DNA from: Arbacia lixula | Lineage: Eukaryota; Echinodermata; Echinoidea; Arbacioida; Arbaciidae | DNA length: 64,000 bases | Assembly (NCBI GenBank): GCA_963669155.1 | Contig: OZ022576.1 | Coordinates: forward strand, 9,387,210 to 9,451,209 | Direction: 5' to 3' | In this document: one piece after another, positions 12,301-22,700 of the stretch | Layout of the letters: every line of letters starts with the position of its first letter | Position numbering within the stretch: position 1 is the stretch's first letter | Position numbers and translations under genes: made by a program | The notes under the pieces: model-generated | Told to the model about the DNA's origin: nothing | The model's database searches: none | Seen by the model: the letters and a program-made list of their open reading frames with translations, nothing else

Positions 12301-12952
12301 GGTGGTGGTAGTGATGGTGATGGTGGTAGTCATGATGATGGTGATGGTGGTTGTAGTGATGGTGGTGATATTGGTGGTGGCGGAGGCAGTGATGGAAGTG
12401 ACGGCGGTGATCGTGTTGGTGATAGTGGTGGTAGTGATGGTGGTGGTAGTGATGGCGGTGATGGTGGTGGTGGTGGTGGTGGTAGTGATGGTAGTGCCGA
12501 TGGTGGTATTGGTGATGATGGTAGTGATGGTTGTGAGTGTGATAGTGGTGGAGATGATGGTGATGGTGGTGGTGGTGGTGGTGGTGATGGTGGTGGTGGT
12601 GGTGGTGGTGGTGGTGTATAGTGGGTATTGAATTTACAAATATGACAACGTTTATGTCAAACGTTTGATATTTAGTTTGATTTAGATCCATGCTCTAAAA
12701 ATGACACATTGGACCCCAAAATGAACATATTACGGTAAATACATCAAGGACAGATATTTACCATCAATTAATAAAAAAGAATAACAAACGTATTCATGGT
12801 CACTCACCCGGTGGACCACCTCCCCTCTGGTGCCTGGTCATGCCGAGGTTAGCCAGCACATTGCCCATCCCAACGTCGATGACCACGGCTACGATCAAGA
12901 AAACAACCGGCACGAGGAGTTGTCCTCCGTTGTGATTACCTGGCATCCACAT
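7502..12952 (-). CDS. Secreted four-cysteine neuropeptide precursor, candidate orexin type (98 aa)
   Basis: Four minus-strand exons join in phase: 12952-12808 (donor GTGAGT), 11805-11761 (acceptor TTCAG, donor GTGAGT), 9541-9462 (acceptor TTTCAG, donor GTGAGT) and 7528-7502 (acceptor CCCCAAG, stop TAA). Phases are 1, 1 and 0. The 98-residue product has a hydrophobic segment at 12-25, a likely signal cleavage after VLA (34), a core at 47-63 (PPDCASCTTELCRMYCG), then SPGGKKR (64-70), a dibasic cleavage site with an amidation glycine, and an acidic tail. Cleavage there would give a 32-residue amidated peptide. Human orexin-A shares P-D-C-x7-C-R-[LM]-Y with the same spacing; the two other cysteines sit differently. 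Orexin-type precursors are, as I recall, known in echinoderms. A TATATA run at 13159-13172 lies about 200 bp upstream of the ATG. If not orexin type, it is another cysteine-rich secreted peptide. The gene model is stronger than the family name. Confidence 0.62.
7968..8072 (+). repeat. GTA trinucleotide microsatellite
   Basis: Long GTA/TAG array with a few interruptions, in the last intron of the small minus-strand gene. It produces long but meaningless poly-Val, poly-Ser and poly-Leu ORFs. Confidence 0.9.
8811..8886 (+). repeat. GA dinucleotide microsatellite
   Basis: Nearly pure GAGA array with three GAAA interruptions near its end, in the last intron of the small minus-strand gene. Confidence 0.9.
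9291..9410 (+). repeat. GTAT tetranucleotide plus GT dinucleotide microsatellite
   Basis: About ten GTAT units pass directly into a GT array of about 60 bp. The array begins about 50 bp past the splice donor of the exon at 9462-9541 on the minus strand. Confidence 0.9.
9595..9923. mobile_element. MITE with AGGGAAAGTCCACCCT ends, copy 1 (329 bp)
   Basis: Flanked by TTAA at 9591-9594 and 9924-9927. The left end is AGGGAAAGTCCACCCT; the right end read inward is ATGGAAAGTCCACTCT. Interior AT-rich, no transposase. The same ends recur at 60940-61425, and a truncated copy ends near 18146. The left end of this copy lies 53 bp from the 3' splice site of the neuropeptide-like exon at 9462-9541, so the intron just upstream of that exon is MITE sequence. 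Confidence 0.72.
9928..11760. other. Second intron of the small gene, with homopolymer runs
   Basis: AT-rich sequence with no other exon detected. At 11400-11650 there are several long homopolymers (G at 11455-11465, T at 11523-11532, C at 11545-11554 and 11613-11632). Between them a short sequence containing ACTGAGAGCACTTT and CAGAGACTGG occurs twice, so it is locally duplicated. Confidence 0.5.
11936..12620 (+). repeat. GGT/GAT trinucleotide-based satellite, about 680 bp
   Basis: Imperfect array built from GGT, GAT, AGT and GTT triplets, extremely G+T-rich on the plus strand, with a pure GGT run at the right end. It fills most of the first intron (11806-12807) of the small minus-strand gene. 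ORFs through it (poly-His, poly-Thr, poly-Val/Gly) are artefacts of the period of 3. Confidence 0.9.
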
Positions 12953-13879
12953 GATGGCACAACAGAATCAGTCGAAAAGATGACGGCGACGAAGATGTCG
13001 ATGACAATGTCAATGAAGGTATCGCGTCGTGGCTCGTATTCGTAAATGTTACCCAGAATAATGGCCAACTAAATTGTGCGCTAAAACACTCCGTTTCTTT
13101 GGCACAAAACCGTTGGTCTGAGAAGTTTGGTCGGCTTGTGAAGCATTTAACCCAATCGTATATATATATATAGGCATTAACAGGCATAAATTGAGCAAAA
13201 AACAATAACAGGTCACCAGGATCCCAAAAACAAAATATCGATCCAAAACAATACATAATTGGGCAGCAGGCAGGCAGATTTGTCATACTTACTTCATGAT
13301 GGAGTGATAGAGCGGTTGTTTGAAATCTATCATGACTGTGCCAAAACGAGAGCAGTGGCCTGTGGGGGGGGGGGGGGGGGATTGCCAAAGCTCACAATAG
13401 TTGATATGGTATTTACCTTCTCTGTATTCTTAATAAACCGGATTCCCAGTAGAATAAAATCGTTTCGGGTAACAGATGTCTGTCAAAGATAAATTAATTT
13501 CAGTACAACCCAATGCTTTGCGGTGCCCTTTCATGTCTATCACCTTTGTGAAAACAGAACGTTCCGCTACCAAAATTGCACATAGAACTAACAGGTACTA
13601 TTTCGGACTTGATTGTACGTGCTGTCATTAGGATATCCACCAATGAGAAGTTGTGGGTATCAATTCCATTAACTTAGCGTTGCGCAGATGACCAGTTTGA
13701 TGACATGATGTCATTTATTGATTTACATACACACTATTGTTATCGAGCTTATACGTTAAACTCATATCTCTATACATAGGACCGACCCGGTTTCAACGCG
13801 TGCGTATGTGCGTGCGTGTGACGATAAACCAATAGACCATTTCCGTTATATATTCAGATTTTATGCACGTCATTCAATA

Positions 13880-14065
13880 ACAATATGTTACTAAAAGTAA
13901 CCCCAAAGCTTGATCAAGGTTTTTCCGAGTAGCAACAACTTATGGATTAAGTGTGCGCCCCAGTAATTGAAACTGAATAAAGAAATACATGTACAGGTGA
14001 ATGCGATAACGCGTTACGACGCAGTTAGGGCAAAAGTTGTGAATACATTACCAAAATGGTATATT
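13880..14065 (+). repeat. Dispersed repeat family 2 copy (palindrome loop sequence)
   Basis: Aligns with 33585-33790 in the same orientation and with 35020-35150 inverted. Shared landmarks are AGCTTG, a GGTTT...CCGA..AGCAACA block, GTGTGCG, TTGAAAC.GAAT, CAGGTGAAT and CGCAGTTAG. Divergence is substantial. The inverted copy forms the loop of the large palindrome at 34233-35982. Confidence 0.55.
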
Positions 14066-14566
14066 TGAACGCCGTAAATTGAACTTGCACGGGCATTTTA
14101 AAAACTGAATTTTCTCCAAAGACTCCTGAACATCGCATGTACGTCTGTACGTGTGGCAACAATTTCAAAATTTCCCCCAAAATGTTTCATCAAACGTTTA
14201 TGTGTCAGATGAACACTTGCTTTATGGGAATTGTGCGAATTACTTGTGGAAAAAGCACATATAGCAATCAAATAGTTAATATGAGCGAATACCAGGGTTA
14301 AGATGAATAGTGTACGCCTGAACGAAGGGGGGACGGACAAAACGCCCGCCAAAGTATGAATTCTTGCCAGGTATGATAGAATGACGGTGGTACGTAGATG
14401 TGTGTATTCATCGCATATCAAAGGCTGCTTACATGATGAGAGTGCCTAACTTGATATTTGCTACTTAAAAGACGAATATAATGAACGTCTGGTACAATAC
14501 TCACGAAAGGGAACATTATAAGTGTCTACAGCAAAATCAAAATCTACATTTTCTATTTGGTTGCAG

Positions 14567-14680
14567 AGATTATGTTTGTATTTTCTGGATTGATAAAGCA
14601 AACCATAGCCGCCTTTTCACGCAAACTCAGAGATGATTTCAAATACATTGCATACATCGAAACCGCATCACTCTGGGCAG
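14567..14680 (+). other. Possible isolated coding exon (weak)
   Basis: TTCTATTTGGTTGCAG precedes and GTAAATG follows a 114-bp segment open in one frame; it would encode a peptide containing SGLIKQTIAAFSRKLRDDF. Entry phase would be 2 and exit phase 1. I could not link it by phase to a neighbouring exon with confidence. It may be chance, an exon of an unseen gene, or an alternative exon. Confidence 0.2.
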
Positions 14681-15675
14681 GTAAATGTCATAACTCTTAA
14701 TTAGGCAGTCAAAATGAAAGTTTTCATCAATTTGAATTCATTTTGAAAACGACTTTTTAGGAGAAAGCAGGACGAATTACACATTTTATCTGGATTGCTC
14801 AAAGAAGCTGAGCCTGGGTAACAAACTGCAGCTAGTTGCACATGTTGTAGCGACCACCTGCATATAAAGACCACGTGTTTAAAATAAGACCAGAATATTT
14901 TGTTTCCCTTTAATGCTAAAGGTAAAATCTTTGTCTTTGCGACACAAGGTGTACAAATCGTTTTCTTCTACACAAATGAATACGCTACCTTCATAATGCA
15001 TTAATATATAAACTTTTGCTTACGCGTGAACTATTTGCACATACAAATGTACAACTAATTACTAGTTACTATTCTGTCTGCATAATGTATGCATCACTAG
15101 CCAGGCACTTTATGAGTACGCGGGCGTTTGAACATGATGAACATCATCTTTACACATCCACACAAATTGTGCTTTCGCGCGAGTTTTTATAAATATAAAT
15201 TGTCTATCCATGTAGACCGATAAGCAAAACGAATGTGCCCACCGACATGCCCCTGTACTCTCCAATTGATTGCTTAGCTTTCTGAAAAAGGGTGATTGCC
15301 CTAACGACAATGGGATGAATGGTTTAACCCATATGTGATTGGTGAAAGTCGTGCTCCATTGGGGTTTTGTACGTATTACCGTATTTTGCGAAAATGCATC
15401 AACGCTAGATAAATGAGGGAACCCCACCACGTCCTATGGATGGGAGAGGATGCAAAGGTGTCTCAATAATCGTTCATTCACCAATCCGCCTACTTGCGAC
15501 GTAACTCTACTACTGCACAAGATAAATTTTACAATGGAGTAGTGCTTTTTCTTTTGAACAATAATGGCTTTCCAATTCCGCACTATTTTTAATTTCATTT
15601 GTGGATGCCTTCCAAAAGGCATCCATCTCCGCCTCTGCTTTCCCGCCTCTCGCCTTTCATCACCCCCTTCTTCCT

Positions 15676-15732
<57 letters not shown>

Positions 15733-16724
15733 AGGGAGAGGGGGGGGGGGGGCTTTTCTACCCACTCTTGCCCAAAGTTGACAAATAGGTAGGGCAACAA
15801 AGAACTACACCCCCACCATCGTTCTGACCCAAAGGTGCATTAGCACTTATTCTCCCATTTCTTCAATGCACCTTTCGTCTTTTGTACCAGCACAGTTCGA
15901 CTTAAAGGGTTTTGTACTTTTAAGGCACCGTATCCGTGTCGTCCTATGGTAGAGGGCAATGCATTCTGGTTCAAAGGGTCTAGGGTACGGACCTCGGAAC
16001 CTCGCAGTGTGGTCCACAACCTTCCAAAGCATACTCCACCATTCCTAAAAGCCTGCCTGAAAGAGAGCGCTTACACGGCCTGAGATGAAATATGAGTAGA
16101 CCAATTAAGTAATAGCAATAACCCGACCAAAAAGTGCGTTTGTACTTTCGTAGTGGAACACTTTAAACCGGCATTAATCACAGTGTTGTTAATGTTCACA
16201 ACAATGATTTTTTCGTATCTGTTCAATTGTCAGTATGGACAAAGAACTCCCATTGACTACTGTAGGTAATACCTCACACCACACGATCGTTATTTTGTCG
16301 TCACTTGCAGCAAAATTCTAAGAGCTATCACGTATCAGCCTCACATGACTACTTTCTGACTAGATAATGACCTATAAGCAATATTACTCTTTTTGTCTAT
16401 TCTTGTTTGATCTTTTATGTAGTGGTCAATGTTCTTTCCATTGAATTGTTCAGCGCGCAAACTAATAATGACATCACAGTGCTCAATTTAACCGCAAGCG
16501 CATTTGAAACCTACGCGCGCGTTAGTTTCATTGTTTCACCGTTATTACGTCAGAAGGTGGGTGGCTGCATAGAAACACTTTGCTTTGCTCTCGAACTCAT
16601 TAATAACACTACGCAAAGAAGAAAGATCATTCAACACTCTTCCATATTCTAACCTAAAAATAAGCAAAAAATAAACTTTAAAATGAAATAGATTTTTTGT
16701 AGATATCTGACAATAGAAAACCCA

Positions 16725-19700
16725 ATGGCGACCAAGAAGGATCAAAAGAAGGTGAGTACATTGTAATATTAGGCCTATGTTCTCATATCGAGACCGAACC
16801 GTTAAGTTGATACATTAACTTTGGATACCTCCATTGTGACCTTCAGTGGAGAAACAGTGAATACGAAGATATACAGATTCTCATCATCATAGAATGATAT
16901 TGATTTATGCATATATCTTTCGAAAGTATAATTGTTGAATAAAAAATGCAACACAACATTTCAGAAATTACCAGTTGGAAATTGGCTATTTGTGTCTCTT
17001 GATTACTTTCTTTTGGTGTTATGTTATTTGAGTTGTATATTGTCGTGAATTGTGTGCATTAATATTCAAAATATTTAAGCAGGATAACCCATACATTTTC
17101 ATTGTCCATTTTGATTTGAATTAAACACTTTCACTAAGCTCATCAACACACTAATCAAGAAGAGTATTTTTGTCCAATCATGGGCCTGCACTATTGCTTC
17201 TGAATAGCGTGGACAATACCAACAATTCCTTTGCCACTTGAGCTGTTGAATTCTTTCGTGGTACATTGTGGTGTTTTTATTTTAATAATCATCCCTCGAT
17301 CCCAACAGAAGATATGTAGTCAGTAATCCTGAGTAGACGTTACAATATTTGTTTTCTCACCGATAATATTCCTACAATGATCATTGTCATTATGAGGCAT
17401 ATTATTGAGTGTGAATAAGAGGGTCATCTTAATTTGACATTATAACCTCCAACCTATGAATCTCTTCATTTAGAATCAGACAGTTTTAAGTCATAAACGC
17501 ATCTATGGCAAATTGTTTAGAAGTAGGCCTACGGATTCACATTAATTCATGATGTGAACGCTTTTCGCTGAATTTATGGACGGCGGAGGAAGATTCGGAA
17601 ATATGAATGCCGAACCCTACTCCGCCCCTCCCCCATCCTAAAGCCGGTTTCGGATTCAAATCCAATTAGCTAAATTCATTACCGGTTTATCTTAACCCGT
17701 GCAATGTCAGAAGTTGTGTGCCAAGGACTCCAACGCGAGCGACTTCCAGTACGATGAACAGCAACATGAGCGCGTCTTCATGCTGAGCCAGGCCGACGAG
17801 GTCCGGGAGAAAGTCCTGAAGAGACACCTCAAGCACCGGCTGCCTCGGAAGCAAGGCATGTATGAGGTATGGTTGGGGAGACCATAATATTACCGGTATG
17901 CATCATGTATGGAGGTGTCACGATGTGTCATGCAGAGCTGGTTCACGGGAAGAGAGTGAAATGCCACGGAAAAGCAGAAAGAGGGTTATGTACAGAAATA
18001 TACAGCGCATGATATGTTGGAGAACATCTCGTACGTGACGTCACAAAATTAAGATTATTTAATTTTTGTCAAACCTTCACCATAATGTTGCTTTTATTTT
18101 CTGATATAACGAAAACCAATTTAACGTTAGGGTGGATATTCCCTTTGAGGGGCCATAAGCTACATGAAACATATCGCGGTGCGATAAACCTGACGTGACG
18201 TCATATAACGTGTCATGAACGGCCACCGTGCACCCCCCCCCCCCCCCCCCCCCTATAAAAAGCCAGATTCTCCGTGTTGGGCTATATGTTATTTACCATG
18301 GATTAGTCAAAGTCATATTACTATGATATGGGAAATTAACCAAACTTGCTTTCATTGATTAATTTGTACAAGGAACTTTCCTTGATATAGGCCTAAGTGA
18401 ATAGAACAAAAAGGTTCGAGGTAAATAGGATAACCAATGCCATGGATATGTTATGATTACGTTGACCAGCTAACAACACGACGGCGCTCTGTTCCGACGA
18501 AACAAGCTTGCCACTTCTACGACGGACATCATTGGGAAGTTGGTGGAAGACAGTCGACGACCGGCAATGACGGGGGAGACATCGAGGGTTCGCCCCTAAA
18601 CCTCCAGCACACGACCCGGAGATTGACCATCCATGCTGTGGACGAGTGAGGATTTCATTTTCATTTTTTCCATCGCAAAATCTATTAATCGCAATCTATT
18701 AAGAAAGCCTATTAGGCTTGTTGGGTTGTATACACCCAGAACGGAGCAATCAATCATTAAACACGCCAAATGTATGAAAAATAATCCTTATTCTGTAAAT
18801 CTCTCTTGCCTATCCACGCTTAACAGGGCTATCGACGCGGAACAAATGCGACGTATCCAGAGGGAGGCACGTGATATGAAACATGCGCGCGCAGTCTTGG
18901 CACCAGTCAACAAGGAGCTTAAATGCGTTGTTCACAAGTCAAAGGTGAAACTGAAAATTAACAATTAAATTTACAATTTAATGTACAACCGCATTTTCCT
19001 TTTTTTTTTATTCGAAATACATTTTTCAAAGTATTTTTTCATAAACATTGAATTCAAAGTGTTAGCAGAAAACCTATGGATTGTAAAAGTGTGATGACCT
19101 TTGATATAAGGCTTAATGTATATTGTAGTTTATATTAAAAATCAATGGAAGCAACAAAAAAAAACAGTCGATGAAGATCAAAATACAATTTTAAAATACA
19201 GCAAAGAAAAACGTACAAAAACATAACGCACAGACACATCTGAGGATGTCAAGGGGATTTTTTTTTCATTCCCAACCATGTTTGCCTCTCACAGAAAGAT
19301 GAGAAGAAGAAAGAGAAAGAGATGGTGCACATGGTGGAGGAGAAGCACGACACCGTTCTGGAGGAGATGCTTCACAAGAAACATCTCAAGGAGCTGGCGA
19401 AGGAGGAAGACGATGAGAGACTAGAACGCATGCGCAAGATGGAAGACATGACAAATTATGAGAAGGTGACAGTGATAAGCCTATTACACCGGGACGCATT
19501 CGTTTTGATCATTCTACCCCTTCATATTAAAATCTATTTTATACTGTTTTTATGCGTTTTTATTGTTTATATATAAACTTGTATCATTAAACTGATAAAA
19601 TCGGCTTAAAAGACAGTGTTGTCGATGTTAAGCAGTTATTCTTGTCTTAACGAAGTGCGTACGTGATTTTATGATTTTTAAGTATAAAATGATTAAACTC

Positions 19701-22700
19701 CAGGCCGAAGCCGACAGTGAACTCTTGGATGAGGTCAAGGTGATGTCGACGGTAGCCAAGGCGCGGCACGACGTCGAGCTCGAGCTAATGGGGGCCTTCC
19801 ATGACCTAGACGAGGTCCACGAGGAGGTCGAACATGCGGTCGATGACCTCTACCGTGAACTCAAGGACGACTTCGTGCTTTCGTTCAAGCGAACTACGCA
19901 CCTCATGAAGCTCCAGATGGTGGTAGGTGGTATTTTTTTTTTTTTTTTTTTATCATTCAATACCTTTTCATCCGTTTTCATTATTTTGTATCCACCGCAT
20001 ATGACACGATCCTATCAGTCGTATGATTCTGTGACTGGCTGAATCGCAGGACCCGGTCATTGGATTTGTGCAAAAAGATGACGTCACATTTCCTCTCCTA
20101 TGCCCTTACGACTGCGGAATCGCAGCAAATTCGTGTCGTCTGCGGTGACCTGTAAGATTCGACGAGTTATGCTAAAGTTGGCGAGCCAACCCGTTTCAAA
20201 TGTGAATTTTTTTTATATCAGTTTGATACATGTATCGTGTACGGCATAGCCATTGCACATGAAGGAAGACGGGCAATAAAACCTGAATAACATTTCACAT
20301 GATAAAACAACTTATCGACCGGAGTCTGGATGCATGTTCATCTGAAACGACACGATAAAATGATTCTGATAATGAAAGCATAAATAATGAAAGCATAATA
20401 ACAATCATGATTGTTTTCCGTCCATGACGCAAGTCATTTTCTTCTGGTCATGACTTTTAGATTTTGTATTATTTATAGCCCTGTAATGTCAACATTAATA
20501 ACATGAATTCAAGTTTAGTGTGAAAGCATTGATGGGAAGCGGATGAGGAAGTACGGATACTTCATTGACAACATTATTCTCTACCGCGGCTAAGGTTTCT
20601 GCGAAACAACTTTTTATAGCGATGAAAAGAACGTTGCACGCTCATAGTTGTTTTATGCCGTGAATGAGAGAGATTTGATTTCCGTGTTGGATCAATCGTA
20701 TGCTTTCAACCACGACATTCTATGAACCCGGATAGTACAACTAAAAGCACTAGTAAATTCCTTATATTTTTACAACTTGGATAAACTCAAGAGACATTGA
20801 TATTCTCTCTTTTCATTGAATATGTGAATGGAAAAAATGTACATATATAATATCATCATAATTTTATGGACTGTGGTGCTTTTAGTCAGAAATCAGATAA
20901 AACTTTGAATGCGATGATTGCTAAAAGCGATGAATTCAACTTTGCACCTTCCCTGATAACCGGATGTTTTACACAAAAAACTTGATTGGTTTTGCAGATT
21001 CACTGTATGTTATTGTTTTCTACGACTAAGTGGTAAAAACATTGGACACTTTTGAAAAATTATTGCCAAAAAATTTCAATCCTATTCCAGATGATATTGA
21101 AAAAAACATCAAGTTAAATAGTATAATTTGTTAGAAGCAGGATTCGTGACATTTTATCAATCATAGTTGTGATAATTGTTTAAATATTGTAACGAAAATA
21201 GGGTTATTTCCGTAGATCGATTATATTATCGATTATTATATAACGCGCGATCGATTACAACGTTTATTTAACGGTTCACAGTTTTTAGGTCAAAAATTGA
21301 TTATTATAGAGTAGGTGGAAATTGTAAGATAGTTCGGATGGTAGGGAGTGTTAGAGGTGGTGATGATGGTTTATTTGAGATAATTGACATGTAATGGGGG
21401 TGATTGGCAGTATTATGAATCTGGGGTTTGATGTATAAGGGAGAAGTAGTGAGTTGTTTAACCAAGTATTTTTCTGTAATTTTTGAGTACAAATGAATAA
21501 AGAAATTCGCAAATCGGGAGCGCAGTGAGAGGGTCACTGGCCAGGTATACCCTACCGCTAGTACGATATGTGCGAAGCAAATGATTAAATTGATGTTTTG
21601 CACATATCTTTCGCTTGCGAAAGATAATCGGAGGCGAGAGGGTCTCTGGCTAGGTATACCACCGGTATACTCTACCCTACCACTAGTACGGTGTGCGAAA
21701 CAAATGATTTAATTGATGTTTTGCACAACATCTTTCGCTTGCGAAAGATAGTCAGGGTGTTGAAGGTTCCACACTGGTGGGGACTATTAGTGGCAATTAG
21801 GGCCACTGATAGCCTTGGAATCGCTTTCCTCCGGCATTGCGGGAGACTGGTATGGTCTACCAGTACCAGAGCTGGGGGGAGCAAGACTGGTAGGAGAGAG
21901 GAACCAGCCTGTTCCAGCCTACCAGGGCATCGGATTGTGCCTTGGATTGTGCCCCCCTGGATTGCGACTGGTAGGAGAGAGGGACCAGCCGGTTTCCAGC
22001 CTACCAGTGCTGCTGGACTTGTGCCCCTGGATTTTTGCAGTGGATTCTTGCAGTGGATTCTTGCTGGTAGATTTGTGCCCCCTGGATTCTTGCAGTGGAT
22101 TCTTGCAGTGGATTCTTGCGGGTAGATTTGTGCCCCTGGATTTTTGCTGGTAGATTTGTGCCCCCCTGGATACTTGCAGTGGATTCTTGCAGTGGATTCT
22201 TGCGGGTGGATTTGTGCCCCTGGATTTTTGCTGGTAGATTTGTGCCTCCCCCCCCCCCCCTGGATTCTTGCAGTGGATTCTTGAGGGTGGATTTGTGTCC
22301 CTGGATTTTTGTGCTTGGGATTGGTGTTTTGGATCTGTGTTTTGGATATCTGCCTGTTATGGAAGGAGAGGGTCACTAACAAAATCGGGTATCAGTGCTC
22401 CGGACACGGGGAACCTATTCAGAGGAGTGTGCCGCTTGCGCTGGTATCCCCGTCCATAAACCTGGTCGTATATTGCGACCAAACGGACTTATAGCCTACA
22501 CGCTCGGCGGATCATCTTTGACTTGGGTACTCGGCGCGGGGAACGAAAAGGGAACGGCGTCCTGACAAACCCCATATTCCCTTTCGCCCCCGGTCGAGCA
22601 GGCGCCCTAACTTCCTACCATCAGGGGGACAGTCAACAAATACCCAATTTTCGCTACACGTGGTGTCAGGAGTGGGATCGGTTTTGGACGGACTGAAGCA

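Larger units (their letters stand above)
12953..16724. other. Intergenic interval between two divergent genes
   Basis: It separates the minus-strand small gene from the plus-strand helical-protein gene, so both promoters should lie here. Visible elements: TATATA at 13159-13172, a G run at 13363-13380, a copy of the palindrome loop repeat (13880-14065), a GA array at 15680-15724 followed by G runs, and a possible isolated exon at 14567-14680. No other coding signal is convincing. Confidence 0.5.

Noticed and set aside
11885..12691. 268-residue poly-His ORF on the minus strand and Val/Gly ORFs on the plus strand
   Set aside because: Product of a period-3 satellite inside an intron of the small gene; no unique sequence.
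14098..14421. 107-residue minus-strand ORF, and a 106-residue one at 15110-15430
   Set aside because: No domain, no splice context and ordinary AT-rich composition; best explained by chance.
21672..22382. 236-residue minus-strand ORF in the LTR
   Set aside because: Made of the LTR minisatellite in antisense; its C-terminal part merely repeats in the 3' LTR.
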